Shown here: in pieces, positions 26,013 through 35,206 of the stretch | Layout of the letters: each line of letters begins with the position of its first letter | How positions within the stretch are numbered: position 1 is the first letter of the stretch | NCBI RefSeq assembly: GCF_000488215.1 | Contig: NZ_KI530712.1 | Location: 1,182,881-1,246,880, forward strand | Reading direction: 5' to 3' | From: Acinetobacter nectaris CIP 110549 | Lineage (GTDB): Bacteria > Pseudomonadota > Gammaproteobacteria > Pseudomonadales > Moraxellaceae | DNA length: 64,000 bases | Translations under genes and position numbers: made by a program | Notes under the pieces: model-generated | What the model was told of the DNA's origin: nothing | The model's database searches: none | What the model saw: only the letters and a program-made list of their open reading frames with translations

Positions 26013-27350
26013 TTAACCTTGTTGTTGACGAGCTTGTTGCTCTTTTAATAACTCTTCATAAGAAACTGATGTTTCAGTTACTTTTGCAGTAGCTAAGATA
26101 TGATCAACGACTTGATCTTCTAAAATAACAGCTTCAATTTGTGAACGTTGTTGCTTGTCATTTTTGAAGTATTCAATCACTTCCGTTGGATCTTCATAAG
26201 AAGAAGCCATATCTGCAATATATGCATCAACACGTGCAGGATCTACTTCTAGTTTAGCATCAGCAAGTACTGTGCTTACAAGTACACCTAATTTCACAGA
26301 ACGTTCAGCTTGTTCTTTGAATAAGTCATCTGGAAGCATGCTTGAATCAAATGCTTTTGCACCTTCAGCACCAAACTGTTGTGTAAACTGTTGAATCATT
26401 TGCTGACGTTGACGGTCAATTTCTTGAGCAACCATAGCAGATGGTAATTCAACTTCATTTGCTGCAACAAGTGCATCAAAAGTTGCTGCTTTAATTTGGT
26501 TACGTAGACCATTTTTCACTTCACGTTCCATATTTTTGCGAACATCAGCTTTTAATTTTTCTACGCCATCTTCTTCAGTTAAACCAAAAGTTTCTAAGAA
26601 TTCAGCATCAATTTCTGGAAGCTTAGGCTTTTCAACTTTTTTCACATTAATTTTGAATTGCGCTTGCTTACCTGCAAGGTTTTCAGCTTGGTAATCTTCT
26701 GGGAAAGTAACATCAATTACTTTTTCTTCCCCATTTTTCATACCAATAATGCCATCTTCAAAACCAGGAATCATTTGACCAGAACCTAACACAAGTGTGT
26801 AGTCTTGTGCAGCGCCGCCTTCAAACTTTTCACCGTCAATTGAACCTTCAAAATCGAAAGTTACTTGCATGTCTTTTTTAGCCATACCTTTGGTATTAGC
26901 CCAAGTTTGACGTTGCTTACGTAAGTTCTCGATCATTTGATCTACATCTTTATCATTAATTTCAGATGTTTTACGTTCAACTTCTAAGCCATCAAATGCT
27001 TTAACTTCAACTTCTGGATATACTTCCACAGTTGCTTCGTATACTAAAGCATCTTCTTTGTTCTCAACTTTTTCGATATTTGGCATACCAACAGCATTAA
27101 TTTTTTCTTGTTGGATTGCTTCAAATACAGTGTCACGGATAACGTCATTGACAACTTCTTGATAAACACTTGCACCATATTCACGGCGTACAACATTCAT
27201 CGGAACTTTACCCGGACGGAAGCCGTTGATTTTCGCAGTTTTGGCAGTGCGCTTCAGACGAGCTTCAAATTGCTCGTTAATACGAGTCGTCGGTACAGAT
27301 ACGTTTAAACGACGGGCAACACCCGAAACCGCTTCAGTCGTTACTTGCAT
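26013..27350 (-). CDS. tig: Trigger factor, ribosome-associated chaperone
   Basis: 445 residues. It binds the ribosome near the exit tunnel and shields nascent chains. The N-terminal domain contains [17 protein letters not shown] (about 44-60), the ribosome-docking loop. The FKBP-type PPIase domain follows ([17 protein letters not shown], about 167-183, and [24 protein letters not shown]), then the long helical C-terminal substrate cradle ending with a Gln-rich tail (EEQARQQQG-like). Start ATG 27350, preceded by AGGAAG. First gene of the tig-clpP-clpX run. Confidence 0.97.
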   Translation of the reverse strand: MQVTTEAVSGVARRLNVSVPTTRINEQFEARLKRTAKTAKINGFRPGKVPMNVVRREYGASVYQEVVNDVIRDTVFEAIQQEKINAVGMPNIEKVENKEDALVYEATVEVYPEVEVKAFDGLEVERKTSEINDKDVDQMIENLRKQRQTWANTKGMAKKDMQVTFDFEGSIDGEKFEGGAAQDYTLVLGSGQMIPGFEDGIIGMKNGEEKVIDVTFPEDYQAENLAGKQAQFKINVKKVEKPKLPEIDAEFLETFGLTEEDGVEKLKADVRKNMEREVKNGLRNQIKAATFDALVAANEVELPSAMVAQEIDRQRQQMIQQFTQQFGAEGAKAFDSSMLPDDLFKEQAERSVKLGVLVSTVLADAKLEVDPARVDAYIADMASSYEDPTEVIEYFKNDKQQRSQIEAVILEDQVVDHILATAKVTETSVSYEELLKEQQARQQQG

Positions 27351-27733
27351 GGCTTCCTCTATTTACTTAACTGGTTAGTAGTAACAATTTTTAAAAAGTG
27401 CCACATTATATTCTATAGCAACAAGATATACAAAGTTTTGCTCATTTTTTGTATTTAGTAGCACACTTTACAAATATGTAGATCAAATTTCATACTGCAT
27501 ATTTAACTTAAATAAGAATTAATAACATTTAAATTATTGATGAATAATAATTCTTATTTCAATAAAAGTTATTGTTAAATAAAATGAACTCTATATTACT
27601 AATATTTATATTTTTTTTATAAAAAATACTACTTTTCATACAATTTTCATTCATTTAAGTTACTTAACGTATAGCTAACTTAACAATAATCATTATTATT
27701 TAGAAAATACTTACATTCATTTACGAGTAAAAC
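27351..27733. promoter_or_regulatory. Divergent promoter region, tig / siderophore receptor
   Basis: 383 bp without a gene, very AT-rich, carrying the tig promoter on the minus strand and the receptor promoter on the plus strand. A Fur-like site lies at 27679-27697. Further ATAATTCTTATT-type imperfect repeats near 27541-27560 could be weaker Fur contacts. Confidence 0.55.
27679..27697 (+). promoter_or_regulatory. Putative Fur box upstream of siderophore receptor 1
   Basis: 14 of 19 bases agree with the GATAATGATAATCATTATC consensus, including an unbroken ATAATCATTAT. It sits 37 bp before the receptor's ATG at 27734, where Fur-Fe would repress transcription in iron-rich conditions. Confidence 0.65.
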
Positions 27734-30019
27734 ATGTCATTTATAAAGACTCGCAAAAAAATTGTTACCTCAACAATTGCCTCTTCCCTCTCTATTATTG
27801 CAGGCCATGCAATTGCTCAAGATAATACAAATCAACTACCTACAATAGATTTGCACTCTTCTGCTGCTGTCGACTATGACGATACACAAAGCTTTAAAAC
27901 AGATAAGTCTTCAAATTCAAAATATGTTGCCCCACTTTTAGATACTCCTAAAAGCGTAAATGTAATCTCACAAAAATTATTAGCAGATACTAACTCCAAC
28001 ACCCTTACGGAAGCATTACAAAACACACCAGGCGTTACACTTGCTGCGGGTGAAGGCGGAACACCATTTACAGATATGCCATATATTCGTGGCTATAGCG
28101 CACAATCATCAATTTATATAGATGGTATTCGAAACTCAGTATCTCAAAACCGTGATATGTTCGATGTTGAAAAAGTTGAAGTCACTAAAGGTTCTAGTTC
28201 TGCAATTTCTGGTGGTGGTGGTGCAGGCGGTAGCATTAACCTCATCACAAAAGAAGCACATGCAGGCGATAAATATGAAGGTACAATTGCAGGTGGTACA
28301 GCCGATTACCGACATATTAGCTTAGATGCAAACAAAGACTTTGGTAATGGTATTGCAGGTCGTGTTGTTGTTATGGGTCACCAAAATGATAAACCTGGTG
28401 AACAAAATGGCGCTGAGTATAATCGTATAGGTATTGCACCAAGCATTGTCTTTGGTCTAGGTACGCCAACAAGAGCACGTTTAAGCTATTACTACATACA
28501 AAGCGATGACAAACCCGATGCAGGTATTCCATTCCCAACAACAGGTGGTGCACCTTACAATGTAGCAAGAGGAACTTACTACGGTTGGAAAGGAAGGGAC
28601 TTCGACCGTCGTCAAAATCAGGTTGGAACATTTAAGTTAGATCATGACTTTAATGACGATCTGAACCTATCCAATACCTTTAACTACAACTACGCATCTA
28701 GCAATTACATTATGACGAATCCAGATGATTCTCAGGGTAATATTAGCAAGTATGGAAGTGTTTTCCGCCGCGCTGTTAGCCAGATTTCTTCGACCAATGC
28801 ATATAGCGATCAAATGGCACTATCAGGAAAGTTTAATACTGGTGGCATAAAACATAGCTTTAGCACAGGTGCGGACTGGACATATCAAGAAACAGATACT
28901 GGTATTTATTCATTTAATGGATTTAATCCCAACAAAAGTTTAGATATTCAAGATCAAACAAATAATGGTAGCTCTGAAAGCTGTAAAAATCCAAACCTAG
29001 GATATTGTACAACTTTAAACAACCCAAACCCTTACGATACTTATAGTGACAAAGCAACGGCCGTTAAAGACTTTGCAACAACACGCAACCGTAATGTAGG
29101 TTTATATGCTTTAGATAGCATAGAATTTACCCCGCAATGGCTATTAAACTTAGGATTACGTTGGGATCAATTTAATACAAGTATTAAGTATAACTACCCA
29201 ATAACTCTACGAGGCACACAATATACAGCTGGACAAGGTGCATCTAATAATAAAAGCTTCTTCTCTTATCAAGCAGGTTTAGTATTTAAACCAACTGAAA
29301 ATGGCAGTATTTATGCAAGTTTTGCAACCTCTGCTATTCCAGTTGGTTCAGATCAATTCGACCAAACAGCAACAAGTGCAATTATTTCAGCAAATGATTT
29401 GAAACCTGAAGAAGCCCGTACTTATGAGGTAGGTACAAAGTGGAATGTTCTAGATAACAAGGCAAACTTAACTGCTGCAGTATTTAGAACTGAGAAACAA
29501 AATACACGTATCGGTGTTACAAATACAACAACAGGTATCACAACACTTTCAAATGTAGGGACAAGTCATGTAAATGGCTTTGAACTCGGACTTAATGGTA
29601 ATCTAACTGATAAATGGGATATTTCAGCAGGATACAGTTACTTAGACAGCAAGCTTACTAGAACTTCTCCTGACCTTAAATCTCTTGCAGGGTTAGGCAA
29701 AGCACTTCCTTATGTTTCAAAAAACAGTGCTACTTTATGGACAACGTATAAAGTGCTACCAAAACTGACTGTTGGCATTGGCTCACAATACAATGAGCGC
29801 TCTGTTGTATCTTATGTTGCAAATAGTTCACTACCAAAATATATTCCAACTTATACCATCTACAACACGATGCTGAAATATAATGTGAATGACAATATTA
29901 ACTTACAACTTAACGTAAACAATATTACAGACAAACGCTACTACTCTACTGGCCACTATCACTATGCAATGCAAGGTGATGGGCGTAATGCAGTACTTGC
30001 CTTGAACTTTAAATACTAA
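27734..30019 (+). CDS. TonB-dependent siderophore receptor (catecholate/Fiu type), copy 1
   Basis: 761 residues. Signal peptide about 1-28 (GHAIAQ), then a plug domain with LDTPKSVNVISQKLL (about 70-84), LTEALQNTPGV, the GEGGTPFTDMPYIRGY segment and VEVTKGSSSAISGGGGAGGSINLITK (about 147-172), and a 22-strand outer-membrane barrel ending in NAVLALNFKY with a C-terminal aromatic. Layout and motifs fit Fiu/PiuA-type receptors for ferric catechol siderophores. It is behind a Fur-like site and followed by a strong terminator. The exact ligand is not determinable. Confidence 0.9.
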   Translation: MSFIKTRKKIVTSTIASSLSIIAGHAIAQDNTNQLPTIDLHSSAAVDYDDTQSFKTDKSSNSKYVAPLLDTPKSVNVISQKLLADTNSNTLTEALQNTPGVTLAAGEGGTPFTDMPYIRGYSAQSSIYIDGIRNSVSQNRDMFDVEKVEVTKGSSSAISGGGGAGGSINLITKEAHAGDKYEGTIAGGTADYRHISLDANKDFGNGIAGRVVVMGHQNDKPGEQNGAEYNRIGIAPSIVFGLGTPTRARLSYYYIQSDDKPDAGIPFPTTGGAPYNVARGTYYGWKGRDFDRRQNQVGTFKLDHDFNDDLNLSNTFNYNYASSNYIMTNPDDSQGNISKYGSVFRRAVSQISSTNAYSDQMALSGKFNTGGIKHSFSTGADWTYQETDTGIYSFNGFNPNKSLDIQDQTNNGSSESCKNPNLGYCTTLNNPNPYDTYSDKATAVKDFATTRNRNVGLYALDSIEFTPQWLLNLGLRWDQFNTSIKYNYPITLRGTQYTAGQGASNNKSFFSYQAGLVFKPTENGSIYASFATSAIPVGSDQFDQTATSAIISANDLKPEEARTYEVGTKWNVLDNKANLTAAVFRTEKQNTRIGVTNTTTGITTLSNVGTSHVNGFELGLNGNLTDKWDISAGYSYLDSKLTRTSPDLKSLAGLGKALPYVSKNSATLWTTYKVLPKLTVGIGSQYNERSVVSYVANSSLPKYIPTYTIYNTMLKYNVNDNINLQLNVNNITDKRYYSTGHYHYAMQGDGRNAVLALNFKY

Positions 30020-30031
30020 TCAAAACTACAT

Positions 30032-30066
30032 AAAAAAGCCCATCATTAAAAATGATGGGCTTTTTT
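30032..30066. terminator. Strong bidirectional terminator after receptor 1
   Basis: A 16-bp perfect stem (30032-30047 with 30051-30066), A6 on one side and T6 on the other, loop of three. It serves both the receptor and the convergent histidine-rich gene. Confidence 0.92.
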
Positions 30067-30078
30067 ATAATAGCAATA

Positions 30079-30408
30079 TTATTTCTTAACAACCTCAATT
30101 GGCCCATGATTGTCACAATGACCATCGTGTTGATGATGCAAATGACCATCTACTAAATAGTCTATATGATCCCCATGAGGTACAGCCTCATGACCACAAT
30201 CTGGTCCATGTACATGACCTTTTTCATGCCCTGAACATTCATGTCCTTGCGTGCATTCTGCAGGATTTTTTCCGTCTACAGAAATTTTATGTTCCTCTTT
30301 CGAGTCACTTTGTAAATGACCATTAACCAAATAGTCTACATGGTCTTCATGCTTAATTGCTGTATGCCCACAACTTTCGCCATGAACATGATTTTTTTCA
30401 ATACTCAT
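30079..30408 (-). CDS. Histidine/cysteine-rich duplicated protein, probable metal binder
   Basis: 109 residues with 20 His and 5 Cys. Two 26-residue repeats (7-32 and 65-90) of pattern HVHGxxCGHxAxxHxDH followed by DYLVxGHL agree at 18 positions. They are joined by a Lys/Glu-rich linker with ECTQGHECSGHE, and a further HHQHDGHCDNHG cluster ends the protein. There is no signal peptide or membrane helix, so it should be cytoplasmic. Binding of zinc, nickel or a similar metal is a strong inference from composition; no enzymatic motif is seen. It sits convergent to receptor 1 in an iron-uptake block. Start ATG 30408. Confidence 0.75.
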   Translation of the reverse strand: MSIEKNHVHGESCGHTAIKHEDHVDYLVNGHLQSDSKEEHKISVDGKNPAECTQGHECSGHEKGHVHGPDCGHEAVPHGDHIDYLVDGHLHHQHDGHCDNHGPIEVVKK

Positions 30409-30905
30409 TTACACAACCCTCATTATAATTTGAACATTTTATATACTACACATCTACATTAGCATAAAATTTAATTGTTGCAATCTCACACCTACCCAAA
30501 ATTAATTTACTTATTTTTTATAAAAAGAAAGTTTCCGATGTAGAAATTTAGAGTTTTATTTCCATAGCAACAATATCAATTTCTCAGATCCAAAAATTAT
30601 CATTCTTGTATACAACTCTAAAAATAGATCAAAGCCACAAATAGATAAATATAGTTTTTAACTAATAGTTTTATTAAGAATTCCTTAGGTTAATTTACTC
30701 AACATTGTTAGTTTCAATCAAAAATTAAATTACAAACTGTTTCTACAATACAATTACATCATAAATATCAATAATATAAATAAAAGATCTATATAAAATT
30801 ATATTTTGCAAATAAAAGTAATTATCATTTATAATAACATTATCAATACATAGATTAACAATTTGTCTTTATGAATACTTTATTCATACATGAGAGTTTC
30901 AAGAA
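30409..30905. promoter_or_regulatory. Divergent intergenic region, His-rich gene / receptor 2
   Basis: 497 bp, extremely AT-rich, no gene recognised. It must contain the promoters of both flanking genes. AATTATCATT-type half-sites occur near 30591-30604 and at 30818-30844; the latter are the best Fur candidates. No RNA gene recognised. Confidence 0.5.
30818..30844 (+). promoter_or_regulatory. Putative overlapping Fur sites upstream of receptor 2
   Basis: Two overlapping 19-base windows each match the Fur consensus at 11 positions, one carrying CATTATC intact and the other TATCATT. About 60 bp upstream of the ATG at 30906. Weaker than the site at 27679 but in the expected place. Confidence 0.45.
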
Positions 30906-33146
30906 ATGAAGAAAACTATTAAAAAACGTAGTTATACAGCTCAAACTGTAGCACTTGCAATTACACTACCTAATCTTGCATTTGCTGCTGGAAATATTAC
31001 AGACCTACCCACTATTGAAAGTTCTTCACACACAGACAATAGCTACTATAAAAAGAACAGCTCATCAGATAAACGTGCACAATCTATATTAAATACACCT
31101 AGAACAACTCAGGTTATTACTGAAAAAACCCTAAAAGAACAAAACTTACTTTCTTTACAAGATGCCCTCTCCACAACCCCTGGAATTTCTTTTGGAGCAG
31201 GTGAAGGTGGCGGTGGTTACGGCGATAAAATTACACTACGTGGTTATGATGCAACCAGTAATATTACTGCGGATGGTCTTCGAGATACGGCTTTAACAAC
31301 TCGCAGTGACTTATTCAACTATGAAGCGGTAGAAGTCACAAAAGGTGCTAACTCCGTTGAAAATGGCGCAGGACAAGTCAGTGGTGGCATCAATCTTGTC
31401 ACTAAATCTCCAAAAGATCATGATTTTAATAACCTTTCTGTAGGTCTAGGTACAGATGACTACACACGTATTACAGGTGACTTCAATAAAGTTATCAATG
31501 ATGACGTTGCATTTCGCCTAAATGTCATGGGACATAAAAACACATACCCTGGACGTGATGAAGAATTGAAACGTTGGGGTATCGCACCTTCTATTTCTTT
31601 TGGTATTGGCGAAAATACAAAAGCAACCCTTTCATATGTACATCAAGAAGATAACAACGACCCACAGTATGGTGTGCCATACTATAATGGACATGCAGTA
31701 CCAGGTATCTCTAATAAAAATAACTATGGCTATACAGACCTAGATAATATCCGTATTACCAATAATACTGGTTTATTAAAAGTAAAAAGTGAAATCACTG
31801 ACAATATTAAATTTAACTCTGTCACTCGCCTAAGCGACATACACCAAATCTCTACTATTTCAGCACCACAAGGAACGTTTTGTCTTGCAAATGGTATGGC
31901 ACCAACGGCTTACACCAATGCCAACACAACTGGTTATGTTAAATGTACAGCTTCTGGACAGTACATTGTAAGTGGACCACGTGGGTTCAAAAGAGATACC
32001 GAAACAAAGCAACTCGCAAATGACAGTAATTTCAAAATTAATTTTGGTTCAGAGCATATTAGAAATACTCTTATTATTGGCGGTGGTTTTAGCCAAGAAG
32101 ACTATACACTCAAAAGTGGTAGCTACTTAAATAATGCTAATGGTTCAACAAGTACACGTCCAAATATGGATATTTACAACCCAAATCATGTTTGGAATAA
32201 CACTACAAACTATATTCAAGCAGATAGTCGCAGTGGATCAGGTAGCTTAGACACTTATTACGGTTATATTTTTAATAACACTAAATTTGGTTCGCATTGG
32301 TTACTTGATTTAGGCGCACGTTACGACCGTACAGACGGTGTATATCGTGATATCAATGGTGCGGTTACTGGTTCACAGAATGCCAATCTATTTAGCTATA
32401 ATGGTGCAATCACTTTTAAACCAACCCATTCAACAAGCTTATATATTAGCTATGCTAACTCTCAAAAACCAACCATTGGTATAGCGAGCGAAACATGTAC
32501 AAGTAGTGCAGCAAATAATACATGTAATGTTAAACCAGAAAGTGCTGTTACTTATGAAATAGGCGCAAAATGGGAAGTAAACCCTAACCTACTTCTTACA
32601 ATTGCAGGGTTTAGAAATGAGCGTAATAAAGTACGAATCCAAGGCGCAGATGGCTTTAACTACGTGCTAGATGGTAAAAACTATGTAAATGGTGTTGAGG
32701 CTGGTCTTGTTGGAAATATTACACCAAACTGGGATATTACAGCGAGTATGGCTTGGATGAAAGGCAAGTTTAATCAAACTGCCGCTAATGGAGTTCAGGA
32801 CTTCTCTAAAGGAGACTATGTCACACAAGTTCCAGAATACTCGGGAAGTGTATGGACAACTTACAAATTAAATAGTCAATGGCAAGTTGGATACGGCGCA
32901 ACATATCAAGGTAAAATGTACCTAAGTACACATACTTCAGCAAACAACCAAACTGCACAGGTAAAATCTGAAGATTACTTATTACATAACGCATCAATTA
33001 CATACGCAATGAATAAGAGTTTAAATTTCCAACTCATTGGACGCAATCTTGCCAATAAAGTTTACTATACTCATATTCGTAACAATGGTTGGGCTATGCC
33101 AGGCGAAGGGCGACAAGCTGTGTTTAATATTAACTATAATTTCTAA
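30906..33146 (+). CDS. piuA: TonB-dependent siderophore receptor, PiuA/Fiu type, copy 2
   Basis: 746 residues. Signal peptide about 1-27 (PNLAFAA). Plug motifs: ILNTPRTTQVITEKTL (about 60-75), LQDALSTTPGISFGAGEGGGG, ITLRGYDATSNITADGLRD and VEVTKGANSVENGAGQVSGGINLVTK (about 137-162). The barrel ends in GRQAVFNINYNF with terminal Phe. Only 74 bp separate its stop from piuC, the usual partner of PiuA-type receptors, which is the basis for the symbol. PiuA receptors import ferric catechol complexes and, in Acinetobacter and Pseudomonas, siderophore-conjugated beta-lactams. Paralogous to the receptor at 27734. Confidence 0.85.
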   Translation: MKKTIKKRSYTAQTVALAITLPNLAFAAGNITDLPTIESSSHTDNSYYKKNSSSDKRAQSILNTPRTTQVITEKTLKEQNLLSLQDALSTTPGISFGAGEGGGGYGDKITLRGYDATSNITADGLRDTALTTRSDLFNYEAVEVTKGANSVENGAGQVSGGINLVTKSPKDHDFNNLSVGLGTDDYTRITGDFNKVINDDVAFRLNVMGHKNTYPGRDEELKRWGIAPSISFGIGENTKATLSYVHQEDNNDPQYGVPYYNGHAVPGISNKNNYGYTDLDNIRITNNTGLLKVKSEITDNIKFNSVTRLSDIHQISTISAPQGTFCLANGMAPTAYTNANTTGYVKCTASGQYIVSGPRGFKRDTETKQLANDSNFKINFGSEHIRNTLIIGGGFSQEDYTLKSGSYLNNANGSTSTRPNMDIYNPNHVWNNTTNYIQADSRSGSGSLDTYYGYIFNNTKFGSHWLLDLGARYDRTDGVYRDINGAVTGSQNANLFSYNGAITFKPTHSTSLYISYANSQKPTIGIASETCTSSAANNTCNVKPESAVTYEIGAKWEVNPNLLLTIAGFRNERNKVRIQGADGFNYVLDGKNYVNGVEAGLVGNITPNWDITASMAWMKGKFNQTAANGVQDFSKGDYVTQVPEYSGSVWTTYKLNSQWQVGYGATYQGKMYLSTHTSANNQTAQVKSEDYLLHNASITYAMNKSLNFQLIGRNLANKVYYTHIRNNGWAMPGEGRQAVFNINYNF

Positions 33147-33220
33147 TAGTTATTGGAAGTATCAAAAAGCGTTTGCTACTCTAAAGAGCAGCAAACGCTT
33201 TATATTTTTTAGAGATTCTT

Positions 33221-33904
33221 ATGCTTATACATGTGCCACAATTACTGACTCTAGATAAAATCAATGAATGCAGAAAAATCTTAGAAGTAGCACCATGGGT
33301 TGATGGAAAAACTACAGCAGGACACCAATCTGCAGAATTAAAAAACAATTTACAGCTACCACCAGATTGCGAAGAAAGTCTATTTCTCGGACAAACAATT
33401 TCACAAGCGCTCAAAAGCAATCCAACAGCATTTAGCGCCTCGCTACCTAAAACAATTCTTCCGCCAATGTTTAACTGCTACCAAAATAGTGGTCACTTTG
33501 GTAATCACATTGATAATGCCATTCGCCATCATAGCCTAACCAATACATACATGCGTACAGATGTTTCATGCACTGTGTTTCTTACAAACCCAGACGAATA
33601 TGAAGGTGGAGAACTTATTATTGAAGATACCTATGGTACACATAGCGTCAAACTTCCTGCAGGAGATGCAATTTTATATCCATCAACAAGCTTACACCAA
33701 GTCACACCCGTAACTCGTGGTGCACGTATCTCTTCATTTTTTTGGATCCAAAGCTTTATTCAATCTGATGCGCAAAGACGAATGATGTTTGAACTTGATC
33801 AATCTATCCAATCACTTACACAACAATTAGGCAACAACCATGATGATGTTGTGAAACTGACAGGTTTGTACCATAATTTATTGCGACAATGGAGCGATAT
33901 GTAA
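33221..33904 (+). CDS. piuC: PKHD-type Fe(II)/2-oxoglutarate dioxygenase PiuC
   Basis: 227 residues of the YbiX/PiuC family. The jelly-roll iron ligands are in HFGNHIDNAIRH (HxD, about 96-107) and LHQVTPVTRGAR (distal His and the 2-oxoglutarate-binding Arg, about 158-169); EYEGGELIIEDTYG (about 127-140) is the core strand motif. The C-terminus LTGLYHNLLRQWSDM is typical. Substrate of the hydroxylation is unknown; the gene is linked to siderophore receptors across proteobacteria. It follows receptor 2 on the same strand and is likely co-regulated by iron. Confidence 0.93.
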   Translation: MLIHVPQLLTLDKINECRKILEVAPWVDGKTTAGHQSAELKNNLQLPPDCEESLFLGQTISQALKSNPTAFSASLPKTILPPMFNCYQNSGHFGNHIDNAIRHHSLTNTYMRTDVSCTVFLTNPDEYEGGELIIEDTYGTHSVKLPAGDAILYPSTSLHQVTPVTRGARISSFFWIQSFIQSDAQRRMMFELDQSIQSLTQQLGNNHDDVVKLTGLYHNLLRQWSDM

Positions 33905-33931
33905 GATCAATAAATAGAGTACTTATAAATT

Positions 33932-35032
33932 ATGACAATTCAGCCACCACTGACCAAAATCCCGCCTCATTTGCTCACGCTCTTAGATTATGAAAAGCAG
34001 GCACAAAATCACCTGCCTGCATCCTATTGGGCATACTTACAAAGTGGTGCAATGAATGAAGTTAATTTAAAAAGAAACCTACAACAGTTTGCTGATATCA
34101 GTATTTTACCCCGTGTTTTGAACGACCTCACACACGGCAATACACGCTGTAAAATCTTTGGACAACACTACCCCCACCCTATTTTTCTTGCACCGATTGG
34201 TCATCAAGCACTATTCCATCCCGATGCAGAACAAGCAACGGCATTAGCTGCCGAAGTGATGCAAAGTAATATTATTTTAAGTACATTTACCAATACACCA
34301 CTACGAGCACTTAAAAAAGAAAACCCTTTCAAATGGTTTCAACTTTACTGGCAAGGTAACAGAGAAAAATCATTACAACTCATTCGACTCGCAGAAGAAC
34401 ATGACTACAAAGCCATTGTCATTACAGTAGATGCGCCACACAAAGGTATTAGAGACACTGAAAGACATGCACAGTTTGACCTTCCTGCAAATATGCATCA
34501 CCCTCACACGAAAACACATTTGGTCGCAGAAAATTTGCAACCACACCAACATCCACTTTTTGATGGTCTGATGCAACTTGCACCGAAATGGGCAGATATT
34601 GCGTGGCTAATTCAGCAAACAAAATTGCCTGTCGTTTTAAAAGGGATTCAACATCCTGCCGATGCCAAAATTTCCATAGAACAAGGTGTTCAAGGGATCA
34701 TTGTTTCCAATCATGGTGGACGTGTTTTAGACACTACCCCCACGACACTTTCATCACTACAAAAAATTCGTCAAGTTGTACCACACAACTATCCTCTTTT
34801 ACTCGATGGTGGTATTCGACGCGGAACCGATGTCTTTAAAGCAATTGCTTATGGTGCAAATGCCGTGTTAATTGGACGACCATACATCTATGGTCTCGCA
34901 ACAGCGGGGGCTTTGGGTGTAGCACATGTGATTCGGACACTCAAAGAGGAGTTCGAAATTACAATGGCTTTAGCAGGAACAGCTACCTTAGAGGATATTT
35001 GTTTAGATTACATTGCCTCAGAAAATTATTGA
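33932..35032 (+). CDS. FMN-dependent alpha-hydroxy acid oxidase/dehydrogenase
   Basis: 366 residues of the lactate/glycolate oxidase-LldD family. It has the full barrel series: PASYWAYLQSGA (about 24-35), PIFLAPIGHQALFHPDAE (about 87-104), WFQLYWQ (about 136), VITVDAP, LPVVLKGI (about 231-238; Lys), SNHGGRVLD (active-site His, about 258-266) and LLDGGIRRGTDVFKAIAYGANAVLIGRP, which binds the FMN phosphate. Cytosolic or peripheral; no membrane-binding insertion evident. Substrate may be lactate or another 2-hydroxy acid. It starts 27 bp after piuC, so iron-linked expression is plausible (inference). Confidence 0.88.
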   Translation: MTIQPPLTKIPPHLLTLLDYEKQAQNHLPASYWAYLQSGAMNEVNLKRNLQQFADISILPRVLNDLTHGNTRCKIFGQHYPHPIFLAPIGHQALFHPDAEQATALAAEVMQSNIILSTFTNTPLRALKKENPFKWFQLYWQGNREKSLQLIRLAEEHDYKAIVITVDAPHKGIRDTERHAQFDLPANMHHPHTKTHLVAENLQPHQHPLFDGLMQLAPKWADIAWLIQQTKLPVVLKGIQHPADAKISIEQGVQGIIVSNHGGRVLDTTPTTLSSLQKIRQVVPHNYPLLLDGGIRRGTDVFKAIAYGANAVLIGRPYIYGLATAGALGVAHVIRTLKEEFEITMALAGTATLEDICLDYIASENY

Positions 35033-35093
35033 CAGCTTTTTAAATATCACTTAATTTAGGCATACACCCCCCTAAAACTTACTCCCTAATAAA

Positions 35094-35134
35094 ATTAGAT
35101 TGTCTATCTATATAGATGATACAGACAGCCTAAT
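35094..35134 (+). promoter_or_regulatory. Hairpin in the leuA leader
   Basis: ATTAG...TGTCT on the left pairs with AGACA...CTAAT on the right, enclosing the perfect palindrome ATCTATATAGAT. It ends 72 bp before the leuA start, with no poly-T, so it may be an operator or leader-RNA structure rather than a terminator. Role inferred only. Confidence 0.35.
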
Positions 35135-35206
35135 GCCACAAATTTAATAATGTAGCTTTGCAATAACTCTACCCATCATGCAGGGCTACGAACAGGAGTA
35201 CTTCAA

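Noticed and set aside
35033-35206. Classical leucine attenuator with leader peptide
   Set aside because: No short frame with a run of Leu codons and no T-tailed terminator before leuA; only an imperfect hairpin is present.
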